A stretch of DNA of 64,000 bases from the NCBI RefSeq assembly GCF_050107715.1, contig NZ_JBNILN010000001.1:310001-374000 (forward strand). Direction: 5' to 3'. Source of the DNA: Metabacillus_B sp050107715. GTDB taxonomy: Bacteria; Bacillota; Bacilli; Bacillales; Bacillaceae. Positions within the stretch are counted from its first letter, which is position 1. Every line of letters starts with the position of its first letter. The position numbers and the translations under genes are program-made. The notes under the pieces were generated by a model. That model did not search any database. It was given only the letters and a program-made list of their open reading frames with translations, and had not been told where the DNA came from. Below are positions 34,562 to 42,595 of this stretch, one piece after another.

Positions 34562-36541
34562 TCATCCTTCCGCTTTCAGCTCTATTAGCAAGTCACGAAG
34601 CTCGGCAGCCCGTTCGAAATCGAGGCCTTTCGCTGCTTCCTTCATTTCCTTTTCCATTTGGGCAATTACTTTTTCGCGCTCTTTCTTAGTGAGCTTCGCT
34701 ATTTTCGGTGCTGCCTGATCGGTATCTTCCTCCACCGCTTCCATTGTGGCTCGGATTACATCGCGAATTTCCTTCTGGATTGTCTTTGGTTCAATTCCAT
34801 GCCTGCTGTTATATTCCTCTTGCGTTTCACGGCGTCGCTGTGTTTCTTTAATGGCAATATCCATTGAATTGGTGACTTTATCGGCATACATAATGACGTG
34901 GCCGTTTGAGTTCCTCGCTGCCCGGCCTGTAATCTGAATGAGAGACCGTTCTGAGCGGAGGAAGCCTTCTTTATCGGCATCAAGAATTGCCACCAGCGAT
35001 ACTTCCGGTATATCAAGTCCTTCTCTTAAAAGGTTAATGCCGACAAGAACATCGTGCTTGCCGAGTCTCAGATCCCGGATAATTTCGATCCGCTCAAGCG
35101 TTTTGATTTCAGAATGGAGATACGTGACCTTAATGCCGATCTCCCTCAGATAATTCGTCAGATCCTCTGACATTTTTTTCGTCAGGGTCGTGACTAGAAC
35201 CCGTTCATTTTGTTCCACTCTTGCATTGATTTCTCCGATTAAATCATCAATCTGCCCCTGGATCGGCCGCACTTCAATGTTCGGGTCCAGCAATCCGGTC
35301 GGGCGGATGATCTGTTCGATCATTTCATCTGTATGTTCGATTTCATAAGGACCTGGAGTGGCTGAAACATAGATCATATTCGTCATGTGCTCCTCGAACT
35401 CATCGAAACGGAGCGGTCTGTTGTCCTTAGCCGAGGGCAGGCGGAAGCCATGGTCCACTAAAACCTGCTTTCTTGCCTGGTCCCCGTTGAACATGCCGCG
35501 CACCTGCGGAAGAGTTACGTGGGACTCATCCACTACGATCATGAAGTCATCGGGAAAGTAGTCAATCAGGGTATAAGGGGTTGAGCCTGGAGGCCTCAAT
35601 GTAAGATGACGGGAGTAATTTTCAATGCCTGAACAGAATCCCATTTCTCTCATCATCTCAAGATCATAGCGTGTCCGCTGTTCAAGTCTCTGGGACTCAA
35701 GCAGTTTACCGGCCTCGCGCATTTTGGCTAATTCTTCATCCAGCTCTTTTTCTATGTTTTCAATGGCTACGCGCATTTTTTCTTCTCTTGTGACGAAGTG
35801 GGATGCAGGGAAGACAGCGACATGCTCGCGCTCGCCCAATATCTCGCCCGTCAATGCATCCACCTCGCGGATCCGGTCAATTTCATCTCCGAAAAATTCA
35901 ATCCGGATGCAGTGCTCATCTCTTGAAGCCGGAAAAATTTCCACTACATCTCCCCGCACTCTGAACGTTCCGCGCTTAAAGTCGATGTCATTCCGTTCAT
36001 ACTGGATGTCTACAAGGCGTCTTAAAAGCTGGTTGCGCTCAAGCTCCATGCCGGTCCGCAGGGAAACGACGAGTTCTTTATATTCCTCCGGTGAACCGAG
36101 GCCGTAGATGCAGGATACACTGGCAATGATGATGACGTCTCTGCGCTCAAATAATGAAGTCGTGGCCGAATGGCGCAGCTTATCAATTTCATCATTGATG
36201 CTTGCATCCTTTTCAATGAAGGTATCCGTCTGCGGAACATAGGCTTCCGGCTGGTAGTAATCATAATAGCTCACAAAATACTCTACAGCGTTGTTCGGGA
36301 AAAACTCTTTGAACTCGCTGTAGAGCTGGCCGGCCAGCGTCTTATTGTGGGCAATGACAAGCGTTGGCTTGTTTACTTCCTTAATGACGTTTGAAACAGT
36401 AAAGGTTTTCCCCGTTCCTGTTGCACCAAGAAGCGTCTGATGCTTCTTGCCCTCATTAATTCCTTCAACCAGTTTTTTAATAGCCGCAGGCTGATCCCCT
36501 TCCGGCTGATATTTCGAAACTAATTCAAAGCGCTGTTCCAC
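34562..36541 (-). CDS. uvrB: Excinuclease ABC subunit B
   Basis: UvrB is the helicase-like subunit that verifies damage and recruits UvrC. It is 659 residues. The Walker A is GATGTGKT (39-46), the beta-hairpin follows YYDYYQPEAYVP, the DExx motif is VVDESHV, and motif VI is QITGRAARN. The C-terminal UVR domain is EKEMKEAAKGLDFERAAELRD. The start is GTG at 36541 with GGAGG seven bases before. Confidence 0.98.
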   Translation of the reverse strand: MEQRFELVSKYQPEGDQPAAIKKLVEGINEGKKHQTLLGATGTGKTFTVSNVIKEVNKPTLVIAHNKTLAGQLYSEFKEFFPNNAVEYFVSYYDYYQPEAYVPQTDTFIEKDASINDEIDKLRHSATTSLFERRDVIIIASVSCIYGLGSPEEYKELVVSLRTGMELERNQLLRRLVDIQYERNDIDFKRGTFRVRGDVVEIFPASRDEHCIRIEFFGDEIDRIREVDALTGEILGEREHVAVFPASHFVTREEKMRVAIENIEKELDEELAKMREAGKLLESQRLEQRTRYDLEMMREMGFCSGIENYSRHLTLRPPGSTPYTLIDYFPDDFMIVVDESHVTLPQVRGMFNGDQARKQVLVDHGFRLPSAKDNRPLRFDEFEEHMTNMIYVSATPGPYEIEHTDEMIEQIIRPTGLLDPNIEVRPIQGQIDDLIGEINARVEQNERVLVTTLTKKMSEDLTNYLREIGIKVTYLHSEIKTLERIEIIRDLRLGKHDVLVGINLLREGLDIPEVSLVAILDADKEGFLRSERSLIQITGRAARNSNGHVIMYADKVTNSMDIAIKETQRRRETQEEYNSRHGIEPKTIQKEIRDVIRATMEAVEEDTDQAAPKIAKLTKKEREKVIAQMEKEMKEAAKGLDFERAAELRDLLIELKAEG

Positions 36542-36576
36542 AAAAAGGCCTCCAATTCACGCAATATCGTAATCAT

Positions 36577-36626
36577 ATTTTACCATAGTCCGTGGAAGTT
36601 TTTCCAAACATACGAACTGACGTTTG
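36577..36626 (-). promoter_or_regulatory. uvrB promoter region with LexA (DinR) box
   Basis: An extended -10 box TGGTAAAAT lies at 36577-36585. CGAACTGACGTTTG (36613-36626) matches the Gram-positive SOS box CGAAC-N4-GTTCG with one mismatch, upstream of the -10. uvrBA is a known SOS operon. Confidence 0.7.
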
Positions 36627-36930
36627 CGGTATTTTTTCATTCTGTCTTACAGGTTTCCCGCTTTTAGTGTTCTGCAATCTTTTTAATCAGAAATTCCGGC
36701 ACATAAGAGGGTGCCCGCTTCGGCTTTTTCGTTTCAGAGGGAAAGTTAATCAAGCCATAAGGCAGCTGCTTTGCTTTTTGGTTCGGTAATTGGGGGTATT
36801 TTCTCTATTTGCAATGGCGGAGATTACTCAATGCAATAATGCAAAGGAGACTGCTGCGCGTTATCGGTTTCAGGGACGGGTTTGAAAAGGGGAACGAACC
36901 TTTGGGAATAGACATAATCAAATTAAAATA

Positions 36931-36961
36931 CCCGGGAATGCTCAATCAGCTTTCCCGGGCT
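36931..36961 (-). terminator. Hairpin after csbA
   Basis: CCCGGGAA pairs with TTCCCGGG over about twelve bases. The T-tract on the minus side (TATTTTAATTT) is interrupted, so termination may be partial. Confidence 0.5.
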
Positions 36962-36998
36962 TTCTTCTCTTTGAAAGGTTTTTAGACAGCGCCTGTGT

Positions 36999-37235
36999 CT
37001 ATTTATTCAAATGGTTTGGCTTTCGCGTCATTTTCCTCGCATACATGGCTCCGGCTACAAGGGATACAGCATCCAGCCCCACGATGTAATCAAACTGGGT
37101 GTAGCCCTTAAGGTAGGATGCAATAATTAATGCCGCAGTCAGCAACGTTCCGACAATATAACTGTATGTGACTCTCGTAAAGAGCACAACGAGAACAAAT
37201 GGAAAAATCAATGCCAAGATCGCCTTCGTCAGCAT
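36999..37235 (-). CDS. csbA: CsbA general stress membrane protein
   Basis: This 78-residue protein has two or three hydrophobic segments and begins MLTKAILALIFPFVLVVLFTR, with SYLKGYTQFDYIVGLDAVSLVAG, closely like B. subtilis CsbA. There it is under sigma-B; I could not find a clear sigma-B promoter here. It precedes uvrBA as in B. subtilis. Function unknown. Confidence 0.9.
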   Translation of the reverse strand: MLTKAILALIFPFVLVVLFTRVTYSYIVGTLLTAALIIASYLKGYTQFDYIVGLDAVSLVAGAMYARKMTRKPNHLNK

Positions 37236-37312
37236 TGGGTAACTCCCTCTTCCCTGTATAGTAATAGATTTATTCTATCACGGAAAAAAAAGTTTTGCAT
37301 GCAGGCCTCTCA

Positions 37313-37969
37313 TCATTGAACAGCTTCAAGGCCTTTCAGGTCCCTGAAAATATATTCTGGATGATAGCCGAGGCTTGAGACGGGTTCGTTTTTCCGGTTG
37401 ATCCAGGCTGTTCTGAATCCGAAGCTTGCGGCACCTGCAATGTCCCATTGATTGGATGAAACAAATAAAATGTTTTTTTTATTCAGCCCGAGCTTTTCCA
37501 TCGCGTAGCTGTAGGCGGCCGGTGAGGGTTTATACTGCCGGATTTCATCTGCACTTAAAGCTCCGATCCAGTCTGTTAAGCCGTTATGTTCAATCAAAGG
37601 ATCAAGCATTTTCTTCGTACCATTCGAGTAAATGTACGTTTGTCTGCCTTTAAGACTTTTTAAGACCTCTTCTGTTTCTTCAAATGGAGTGAGCTGTTCA
37701 TATGCTTTCATAAGCTCGCTCATTGTATTCCGGTCTGCTTCTTCTCCATGAAGGTCCAGTGCTGCTCTTAATGCTTTTTCTGTGAGTTCGTTAAATGGTT
37801 CGTATTTTTGAAGAATTTGGCTAAGAAAAAAATACTCCATCTGCTTTTCCCGCCAGGTTTTGCTTAATTCCTCTCCTTTACCTTCGAAAAATTGTCCGCA
37901 TTTTTCTTTTACTGAAAACACATCAAACAATGTTCCGTATGCATCAAATAAAATGGCCTTGATTGTCAT
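37313..37969 (-). CDS. HAD hydrolase, (S)-2-haloacid dehalogenase type
   Basis: This 218-residue HAD-superfamily enzyme has nucleophile motif FDAYGTLFDV, motif II YSNGT, the Lys in QYKPSPAAY, and motif III FVSSNQWDIAGAASFGFRTAWINR. The SSNxWD pattern is typical of L-2-haloacid dehalogenases, which release halide by ester formation on the first Asp. The physiological substrate is not known. AAAGGAGG precedes the ATG. It is divergent from the flavin oxidoreductase. Confidence 0.85.
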   Translation of the reverse strand: MTIKAILFDAYGTLFDVFSVKEKCGQFFEGKGEELSKTWREKQMEYFFLSQILQKYEPFNELTEKALRAALDLHGEEADRNTMSELMKAYEQLTPFEETEEVLKSLKGRQTYIYSNGTKKMLDPLIEHNGLTDWIGALSADEIRQYKPSPAAYSYAMEKLGLNKKNILFVSSNQWDIAGAASFGFRTAWINRKNEPVSSLGYHPEYIFRDLKGLEAVQ

Positions 37970-38044
37970 TGAGTAAGCCTCCTTTTTGTCTATTTCTTTT
38001 ATTTCACAATCTGCATGTACGCAAACACCCCAAGGTGCCAGGAT

Positions 38045-38069
38045 GTGATTTTTTTCGGAAAAAGGGTAT
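38045..38069 (+). promoter_or_regulatory. Possible sigma-B promoter of the flavin oxidoreductase
   Basis: GGGTAT (38064-38069) is a perfect sigma-B -10 box, but the -35 candidate GTGATT, 13 bp upstream, is poor. Weak support. Confidence 0.3.
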
Positions 38070-38104
38070 GTGTGATTCTAGACGCAAAATTAGGAGGAAT
38101 GACG

Positions 38105-39199
38105 ATGTCTACCTATTCTGAGCTGTTTTCAAGCCAGCTTCTAGGGCCTTATAAGTTAAAGAACCGGCTGCTTGTTTCCCCTATGACGAGAATAAGTGCT
38201 GATGAGGACGGGATGGCCAATTCCCGTATGGAGCGGTATTATAAGCGGTACGCCAAAGGGGGCTTTGCCGCTGTCATATCAGAAGGAATTTATACGGACG
38301 ACCTTTACAGCCAGGGATATGAAAATCAGCCGGGTCTTGTGTCGGCAGGACATATTGCTTCCTGGAGGCCCATTACGGAAACGGTCCAGAAACATGGGGC
38401 TTTAATGATTGCCCAGCTTATGCATGCCGGGGGGCAATCACAGGGAAACCGCTATACAAATGAAACGGCAGCTCCATCCGCCATCCCGCCGCGTGGAGAG
38501 CAGCTCGAATTTTACGGGGGCAAAGGCCCTTATCCGACGCCTAGGGAAATGAGCGATCATGACATCACAAATGTGAAGAGAGGATTTGCAGCAGCTGCAA
38601 TGAATGCCCGTCAGGCTGGCTTTAACGGAGTTGAAATCCATGGAGCCAACGGCTATTTATTGGATCAGTTTTTAACCCCCGAATTAAATGCGAGAGAAGA
38701 CTCATACGGGGAGTCCTTGCAAAACCGCTTGCGATTCCTGCTTGAAATCATCTATGACGTTCAGCAGGCAGCAGGCAACGATATGATCATCGGCATTCGG
38801 ATTTCACAGGCAAAGGTCTCGGATCCCCGCTACAAATGGAAGAACGGTGAAGAAGATGCGGAAGCCATTTTTTCAACTCTCGGAAAAGCACCGCTGGACT
38901 ATATTCATGTAACGGATGCAGACGGAACCGCCTCATCCTTCGGTGATGGAACAAAATCACTCGCCGCGGCTGCTAAAGCATTCAGCGGATTGCCTGTGAT
39001 CGCAAATGGACAGCTTCAGGATCCGAGGAAGGCTTCTTCCTTACTTTGTTCGGGGGATGCTGATTTTGTAAGCCTCGGCACTGGTGCATTGGCCAATCCG
39101 GATGCTCCCAGGAAGATAGAAAAAGGGAAAGAGCTTGCTCCGTTTCACCCAGAAGAAATCCTGATGCCGCTTGCACATATTAAAGATTCAGAGCTTTAA
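38105..39199 (+). CDS. NADH:flavin oxidoreductase (Old Yellow Enzyme family)
   Basis: This 364-residue FMN-dependent TIM barrel reduces activated C=C bonds or related substrates. The family elements are NRLLVSPMTR at the start, QLMHAGGQ, the signature GVEIHGANGYLLDQFLTP, NRLRFLLEI and the phosphate-binding VSLGTGALANPD at the end. The exact substrate is unknown; it resembles B. subtilis YqiG. ATG at 38105 has AGGAGG seven bases before; an ATG six bases upstream overlaps the ribosome binding site. Confidence 0.88.
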   Translation: MSTYSELFSSQLLGPYKLKNRLLVSPMTRISADEDGMANSRMERYYKRYAKGGFAAVISEGIYTDDLYSQGYENQPGLVSAGHIASWRPITETVQKHGALMIAQLMHAGGQSQGNRYTNETAAPSAIPPRGEQLEFYGGKGPYPTPREMSDHDITNVKRGFAAAAMNARQAGFNGVEIHGANGYLLDQFLTPELNAREDSYGESLQNRLRFLLEIIYDVQQAAGNDMIIGIRISQAKVSDPRYKWKNGEEDAEAIFSTLGKAPLDYIHVTDADGTASSFGDGTKSLAAAAKAFSGLPVIANGQLQDPRKASSLLCSGDADFVSLGTGALANPDAPRKIEKGKELAPFHPEEILMPLAHIKDSEL

Positions 39200-39208
39200 G
39201 CGAAGCAG

Positions 39209-39233
39209 AACCGCCATCCTTTGATGGCGGTTT
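39209..39233 (+). terminator. Terminator of the flavin oxidoreductase gene
   Basis: AACCGCCATC pairs with GATGGCGGTT over CTTT, followed by TTCG; a short T-tract. Confidence 0.7.
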
Positions 39234-39254
39234 CGTATGTCCGCGCCAGATAAA

Positions 39255-39263
39255 TGATATAAT
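39255..39263 (+). promoter_or_regulatory. Extended -10 promoter of the mifM-yidC2 pair
   Basis: TGATATAAT is a TGn-extended consensus -10 box. No clear -35 is seen. Start of transcription is expected near 39270, giving a short leader before AGGAGGTG. Confidence 0.6.
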
Positions 39264-39295
39264 ATAAGTATTACATAAGAAGGAGGTGAATATGG

Positions 39296-39664
39296 GTGCT
39301 AATGGATCTGGATTTTTTGAATGATGTCAGCCACTTTATTATGCTCATCAGTCTTATTGTTTCAGCCGGCGGAGCATTGGCTCTTACTTTTGCAGCCGGC
39401 AAAAACGTTCATGCAGGACTGCCGTTTAAAGACGGCTTTACACCAGCGGTTTCCGATCGAAAACCGCCGCGGTTATTTACCGGCGGACAAGACAAGGTTC
39501 ACGCGTGGATCATAAACGTGATGAAAATGGCTGCCGCTCCGGATGATGATGGCGACCGCCGCCCCTTCTCGTATATCCCAGTTTATCCAACCATACGAGG
39601 AGGGCACACATGCCAAACCAATCACCCATATTCACGTTCCTTAAACGGTCTAGCTTTTTCCTGA
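39296..39664 (+). CDS. mifM: MifM-like translation-arrest leader upstream of YidC2
   Basis: MifM monitors membrane insertion: its nascent chain stalls the ribosome unless YidC pulls it into the membrane, and stalling opens a stem that hides the yidC2 ribosome binding site. This 122-codon frame starts with GTG behind AGGAGGTG. It has one hydrophobic segment (about residues 11-34). WIINVMKM (71-78) and the acidic DDDGD (83-87) align with WIRKVFRM (73-80) and the acidic cluster of B. subtilis MifM. Unlike that gene, the frame runs 55 bp into yidC2. Overall similarity is low; I rely on position, motif and mRNA structure. Stalling itself is inferred. Confidence 0.72.
   Translation: MLMDLDFLNDVSHFIMLISLIVSAGGALALTFAAGKNVHAGLPFKDGFTPAVSDRKPPRLFTGGQDKVHAWIINVMKMAAAPDDDGDRRPFSYIPVYPTIRGGHTCQTNHPYSRSLNGLAFS
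39563..39604 (+). promoter_or_regulatory. mRNA stem sequestering the yidC2 Shine-Dalgarno
   Basis: CCCTTCTCGTAT (39563-39574) pairs over 12 bp, with one G-U, to ATACGAGGAGGG (39593-39604), which contains the yidC2 ribosome binding site. A ribosome stalled on the DDDGD codons (39542-39556) would cover or melt the left arm. Confidence 0.8.
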
Positions 39665-40422
39665 TCATCATCCTGCTTTTAAGCGGCTGTCAGGCGGATC
39701 ATACACCGATCAGCAGCGAAACGGCAGGAATCTTTAATCATTTTGTTGTATTCCCTTTGTCCGCATTGATTACCTATACCGCTTCCCTGTTCAGCGGCAG
39801 CTATGGAATAGCGATCATCCTTGTCACCTTTTTTGTCCGCCTGCTTTTGATGCCATTTATGATGAAGCAATATAAAAATCAGCAGGAAATGAAAAAGAAG
39901 ATGGCGGGGCTGCAGCCTGAAATGAAAAAACTTCAGGAAAAATACAAGGATAAGAAAAAAGATGCGGATGCTCAGCGGCTCATGCAGCAGGAAACTTTGC
40001 AGCTCTATCAAAAGCACGGGTACAATCCGCTCGCAGCCGGCTGCCTGCCCATTCTTATACAAACTCCGATTCTTTTTGGTTTTTATTTTGCGATTCAAAG
40101 GACTCCGGAAATTGCCGCCCATTCTTTTTTATGGTTTGATTTGGGAAGTCCGGACCCAATTATGCCAATCATTGCTGCTGCTGTTTACTTCCTGCAGGCT
40201 AAGGTCTCCCAGATGGATCAGCCTGCCGAACAGCAAAAGCAAATGGCGGTCTTTACTTATATCATGCCCATTATGATGGGGGCTGCTTCTTTTGGAGCAG
40301 CAGCGTTCCTCCCTCTATATTGGGCCATCGGCGGATTATTCGTTATCCTGCAAACGCTGCTTGCCAGGCAGATCTATAAGGACAAGAACCTGCCCTCTGT
40401 CCCGAAGACATTGGAATATTAA
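39610..40422 (+). CDS. yidC2: Membrane protein insertase YidC2
   Basis: YidC inserts membrane proteins alone or with SecYEG. The 270-residue lipoprotein has a signal peptide ending in the lipobox LLLSGC (Cys near 26). Five membrane segments follow, with the conserved groove Arg in FFVRLLLMPFMMKQ, the charged cytoplasmic hairpin (KMAGLQPEMKKLQEKYKDKKK) and GCLPILIQTPILFGFY. Gram-positive bacteria often carry two YidC copies; the leader upstream identifies this as the regulated second copy. GGAGGG lies five bases before the ATG but is buried in a stem. Confidence 0.93.
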   Translation: MPNQSPIFTFLKRSSFFLIIILLLSGCQADHTPISSETAGIFNHFVVFPLSALITYTASLFSGSYGIAIILVTFFVRLLLMPFMMKQYKNQQEMKKKMAGLQPEMKKLQEKYKDKKKDADAQRLMQQETLQLYQKHGYNPLAAGCLPILIQTPILFGFYFAIQRTPEIAAHSFLWFDLGSPDPIMPIIAAAVYFLQAKVSQMDQPAEQQKQMAVFTYIMPIMMGAASFGAAAFLPLYWAIGGLFVILQTLLARQIYKDKNLPSVPKTLEY

Positions 40423-40429
40423 ATCCCGG

Positions 40430-40459
40430 AAGCGTCCCCAGGCTGCGGGGACGCTTTTC
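40430..40459 (+). terminator. Terminator of yidC2
   Basis: AAGCGTCCCC pairs with GGGGACGCTT over AGGCTGC, followed by TTC. Confidence 0.85.
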
Positions 40460-40498
40460 ATTATGGGATTCGACTTCAGGCACAATTACCATTTGGAT

Positions 40499-40608
40499 CA
40501 TATTCGACAGCATCTGGATCGCATTCGGCAAAATCCCGCTCATATTCGACAGCATCCGGATCGCATTCGGCAAAATCCCGCTCGTATCCGACAGCATCCG
40601 GATCACAG
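40499..40608. repeat. Tandem repeat, 42-bp unit of two 21-bp halves
   Basis: Two full units and a partial third are present. Each unit is CATATTCGACAGCATCCGGAT followed by CGCATTCGGCAAAATCCCGCT, and these halves are themselves related. It lies between two convergent terminators (yidC2 and prfC). A frame on the plus strand reads it as HIRQHPDRIRQNPA repeats, but nothing suggests that it is translated. Confidence 0.9.
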
Positions 40609-40643
40609 CCATCCACATTATCTTGCCCTGACGGCTAAAAAGC

Positions 40644-40685
40644 AAAAAAAACGTGCCCAGAGCATTATGCTCTGGGCACGTTTTT
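40644..40685 (-). terminator. Terminator of prfC (bidirectional)
   Basis: ACGTGCCCAGAGCAT is followed directly by its reverse complement, with T-runs on both strands. It lies 5 bp after the prfC stop. Confidence 0.88.
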
Positions 40686-40690
40686 CATGC

Positions 40691-42277
40691 CTACCTTTTA
40701 TAGCTTTGGTAATCGTTGCTTTCAAGCAAGTCGATCAATTTGATATCCTTGTTGTTGTCCCGGAAATACCGGTACGTAAAGTCATTTTCAAATAGAACCG
40801 CATACTGTCCATAACGGTCTTTGACAAGCAGACTGCGGTTATCAAATTTTTTGCGGTCGACTTTTTCGTCTTCAATCCAGCGGGCGATCCGGTCGCCGAG
40901 TGAACTGAGTTCAATTTCCACATTGTACTCAGAGCGCATCCGTTCCTCAAACACTTCAAACTGAAGCTGTCCGACTGCGCCGAGGATAATATCATCGTTC
41001 AGCTCCTGGCGGAAAAACTGGATGGCTCCTTCCTGTACGAGCTGATCGATTCCTTTCTTGAATTGCTTCGATTTCATCACGTTTTTCGCACGGACCTTTT
41101 TGAACATTTCAGGCGGAAATTGCGGCAATTCCTCGTATTCAAACCGGTCTTTCCCGGCGACGAGTGTATCGCCGATTTGATAGGCGTTTGGATCATAGAT
41201 GCCGATAATATCCCCTGGATAAGCTGTATCCACTGTCTCCCGGTCTCCTGCCATAAAGGACTGTGACTGGGACAGCTTAATCACTTTATTCGTTCTGCTC
41301 AGCGTCACGTTCATTCCGCGTTCGAATGTGCCGGAGCAAATCCGCAGAAATGCGATCCGGTCTCTGTGCTTCGTGTTCATATTGGCTTGTATTTTAAATA
41401 CGTAGCCCGAAAAATCTTCTTTCTCAGGCTCCACAAAGCCCTCGTTAGTTCTGCGGGGCTGCGGAGAGGCAGCAAACTGAAGGAATGTGTCAAAGAAGGT
41501 TTGAACGCCGAAATTAGAAAGGGCGCTTCCAAAGAAAACAGGCGTCAGCTCGCCATTTTTCACACGCTCTGCATCAAATTCGTTGCCCGCCTCATTTAAA
41601 AGCTCAAGCTCCCCAAGCGTATCCTGATAAGTCGGATTCTCGTAAACATCCTCGGCTTTTTCTTCCATCTCCCCTGCTTTGTATACCGTTTCTTCTTCGT
41701 TTCCGGTAAAGCGGACGAAAGAATCGGAATAGCGGTCATAAATACCGAGGAACCGTTTTCCCATTCCTACCGGCCAGTTCATCGGATAAGATTCAATTCC
41801 AAGAACTTCTTCAATCTCCTCCAGCAGTTCAAGCGGATCCCGGCCTTCGCGGTCCAGCTTGTTCATAAATGTAAAAATTGGAATTCCACGCATCCGGCAC
41901 ACTTTAAACAGCTTAATCGTCTGAGGCTCGACCCCTTTAGTCGAGTCAATAATCATGACTACACTGTCTACAGCAGTCAATGTGCGGTACGTATCTTCAC
42001 TGAAGTCTTCATGTCCGGGGGTATCGAGAATGTTGACGTGAAAATCATGATAAGGGAAGCTCATGACGCTGGAAGTAACGGAAATTCCCCGCTTTTTCTC
42101 GATTTCCATCCAGTCGGATGCTGCAAACTTGCCTGATTTTTTTCCTTTAACCGTTCCTGCTGACCGGATCACATTTCCAAAAAGAAGCAATTTTTCTGTG
42201 AGCGTTGTTTTCCCGGCATCCGGGTGGGAAATAATCGCAAAGGTTTTGCGTTTATTAATTTCCTGTTTTAAGTTCAT
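40691..42277 (-). CDS. prfC: Peptide chain release factor 3
   Basis: RF3 is a GTPase that recycles RF1 and RF2 after peptide release. It is 528 residues. The GTPase motifs are SHPDAGKTTLTEK (G1), RGISVTSSV (G2), LDTPGHEDFSEDT (G3) and MNKLDREGRDP (G4). The RF3-specific insert and C-terminal VGQLQFEVFEERMRSEYNVE separate it from EF-G. GAGGT precedes the ATG. It stands alone with its own terminator. Confidence 0.96.
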   Translation of the reverse strand: MNLKQEINKRKTFAIISHPDAGKTTLTEKLLLFGNVIRSAGTVKGKKSGKFAASDWMEIEKKRGISVTSSVMSFPYHDFHVNILDTPGHEDFSEDTYRTLTAVDSVVMIIDSTKGVEPQTIKLFKVCRMRGIPIFTFMNKLDREGRDPLELLEEIEEVLGIESYPMNWPVGMGKRFLGIYDRYSDSFVRFTGNEEETVYKAGEMEEKAEDVYENPTYQDTLGELELLNEAGNEFDAERVKNGELTPVFFGSALSNFGVQTFFDTFLQFAASPQPRRTNEGFVEPEKEDFSGYVFKIQANMNTKHRDRIAFLRICSGTFERGMNVTLSRTNKVIKLSQSQSFMAGDRETVDTAYPGDIIGIYDPNAYQIGDTLVAGKDRFEYEELPQFPPEMFKKVRAKNVMKSKQFKKGIDQLVQEGAIQFFRQELNDDIILGAVGQLQFEVFEERMRSEYNVEIELSSLGDRIARWIEDEKVDRKKFDNRSLLVKDRYGQYAVLFENDFTYRYFRDNNKDIKLIDLLESNDYQSYKR

Positions 42278-42595
42278 GTATATACCTCGTTCTATATCAA
42301 TTTATTCAGCTCTGACCTGCAGAGCGGCTCTCAAGTTAGATGCACTTCAAAAAATATACCATAAGTGAAGGACAAAAAGCTATTGGCTCCAATGCCCAAT
42401 TATCTTATTCATTCCATCTGAATTGGTTTCAATCCCCGACTTCTCTTTTGCAGCTTCCTTCTGTGATTGCGGCAGCTCACGGGTCATAGGTCTGCAGCCG
42501 GGCACCAAAGCATCTTAAAGACAGGATTTACGAGGAATTTAAAGGATTTCAGCTAAAAATGTCTAAGTTTTCATTATGGAATGGGGGAGTTGTAC
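42278..42595. other. Intergenic region between prfC and the nitronate monooxygenase
   Basis: This is the divergent promoter region of both genes. I see no gene, repeat or clear operator; only the GGGGGAG ribosome binding site at the right edge is evident. Confidence 0.6.

Larger units (their letters stand above)
36542..36998. other. Long intergenic region between csbA and uvrB
   Basis: It holds the uvrB promoter and LexA-like box (36577-36626), a C/G-rich hairpin after csbA (36931-36961) and, on the minus strand at about 36661-36801, 46 codons without a start that read like a protein C terminus (LPYGLINFPSETKKPKRA, ending LIKKIAEH). I do not recognise that fragment; it may be a gene remnant. 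Confidence 0.5.

Noticed and set aside
38015..38104. N-terminal extension of the flavin oxidoreductase
   Set aside because: The added 30 residues cover the promoter and ribosome binding site; the family start and AGGAGG place the start at 38105.
40292..40795. 167-codon plus-strand frame with HIRQHPDRIRQNPA repeats
   Set aside because: It overlaps yidC2, crosses two terminators and enters prfC antisense. It results from the 42-bp repeat being a multiple of three.
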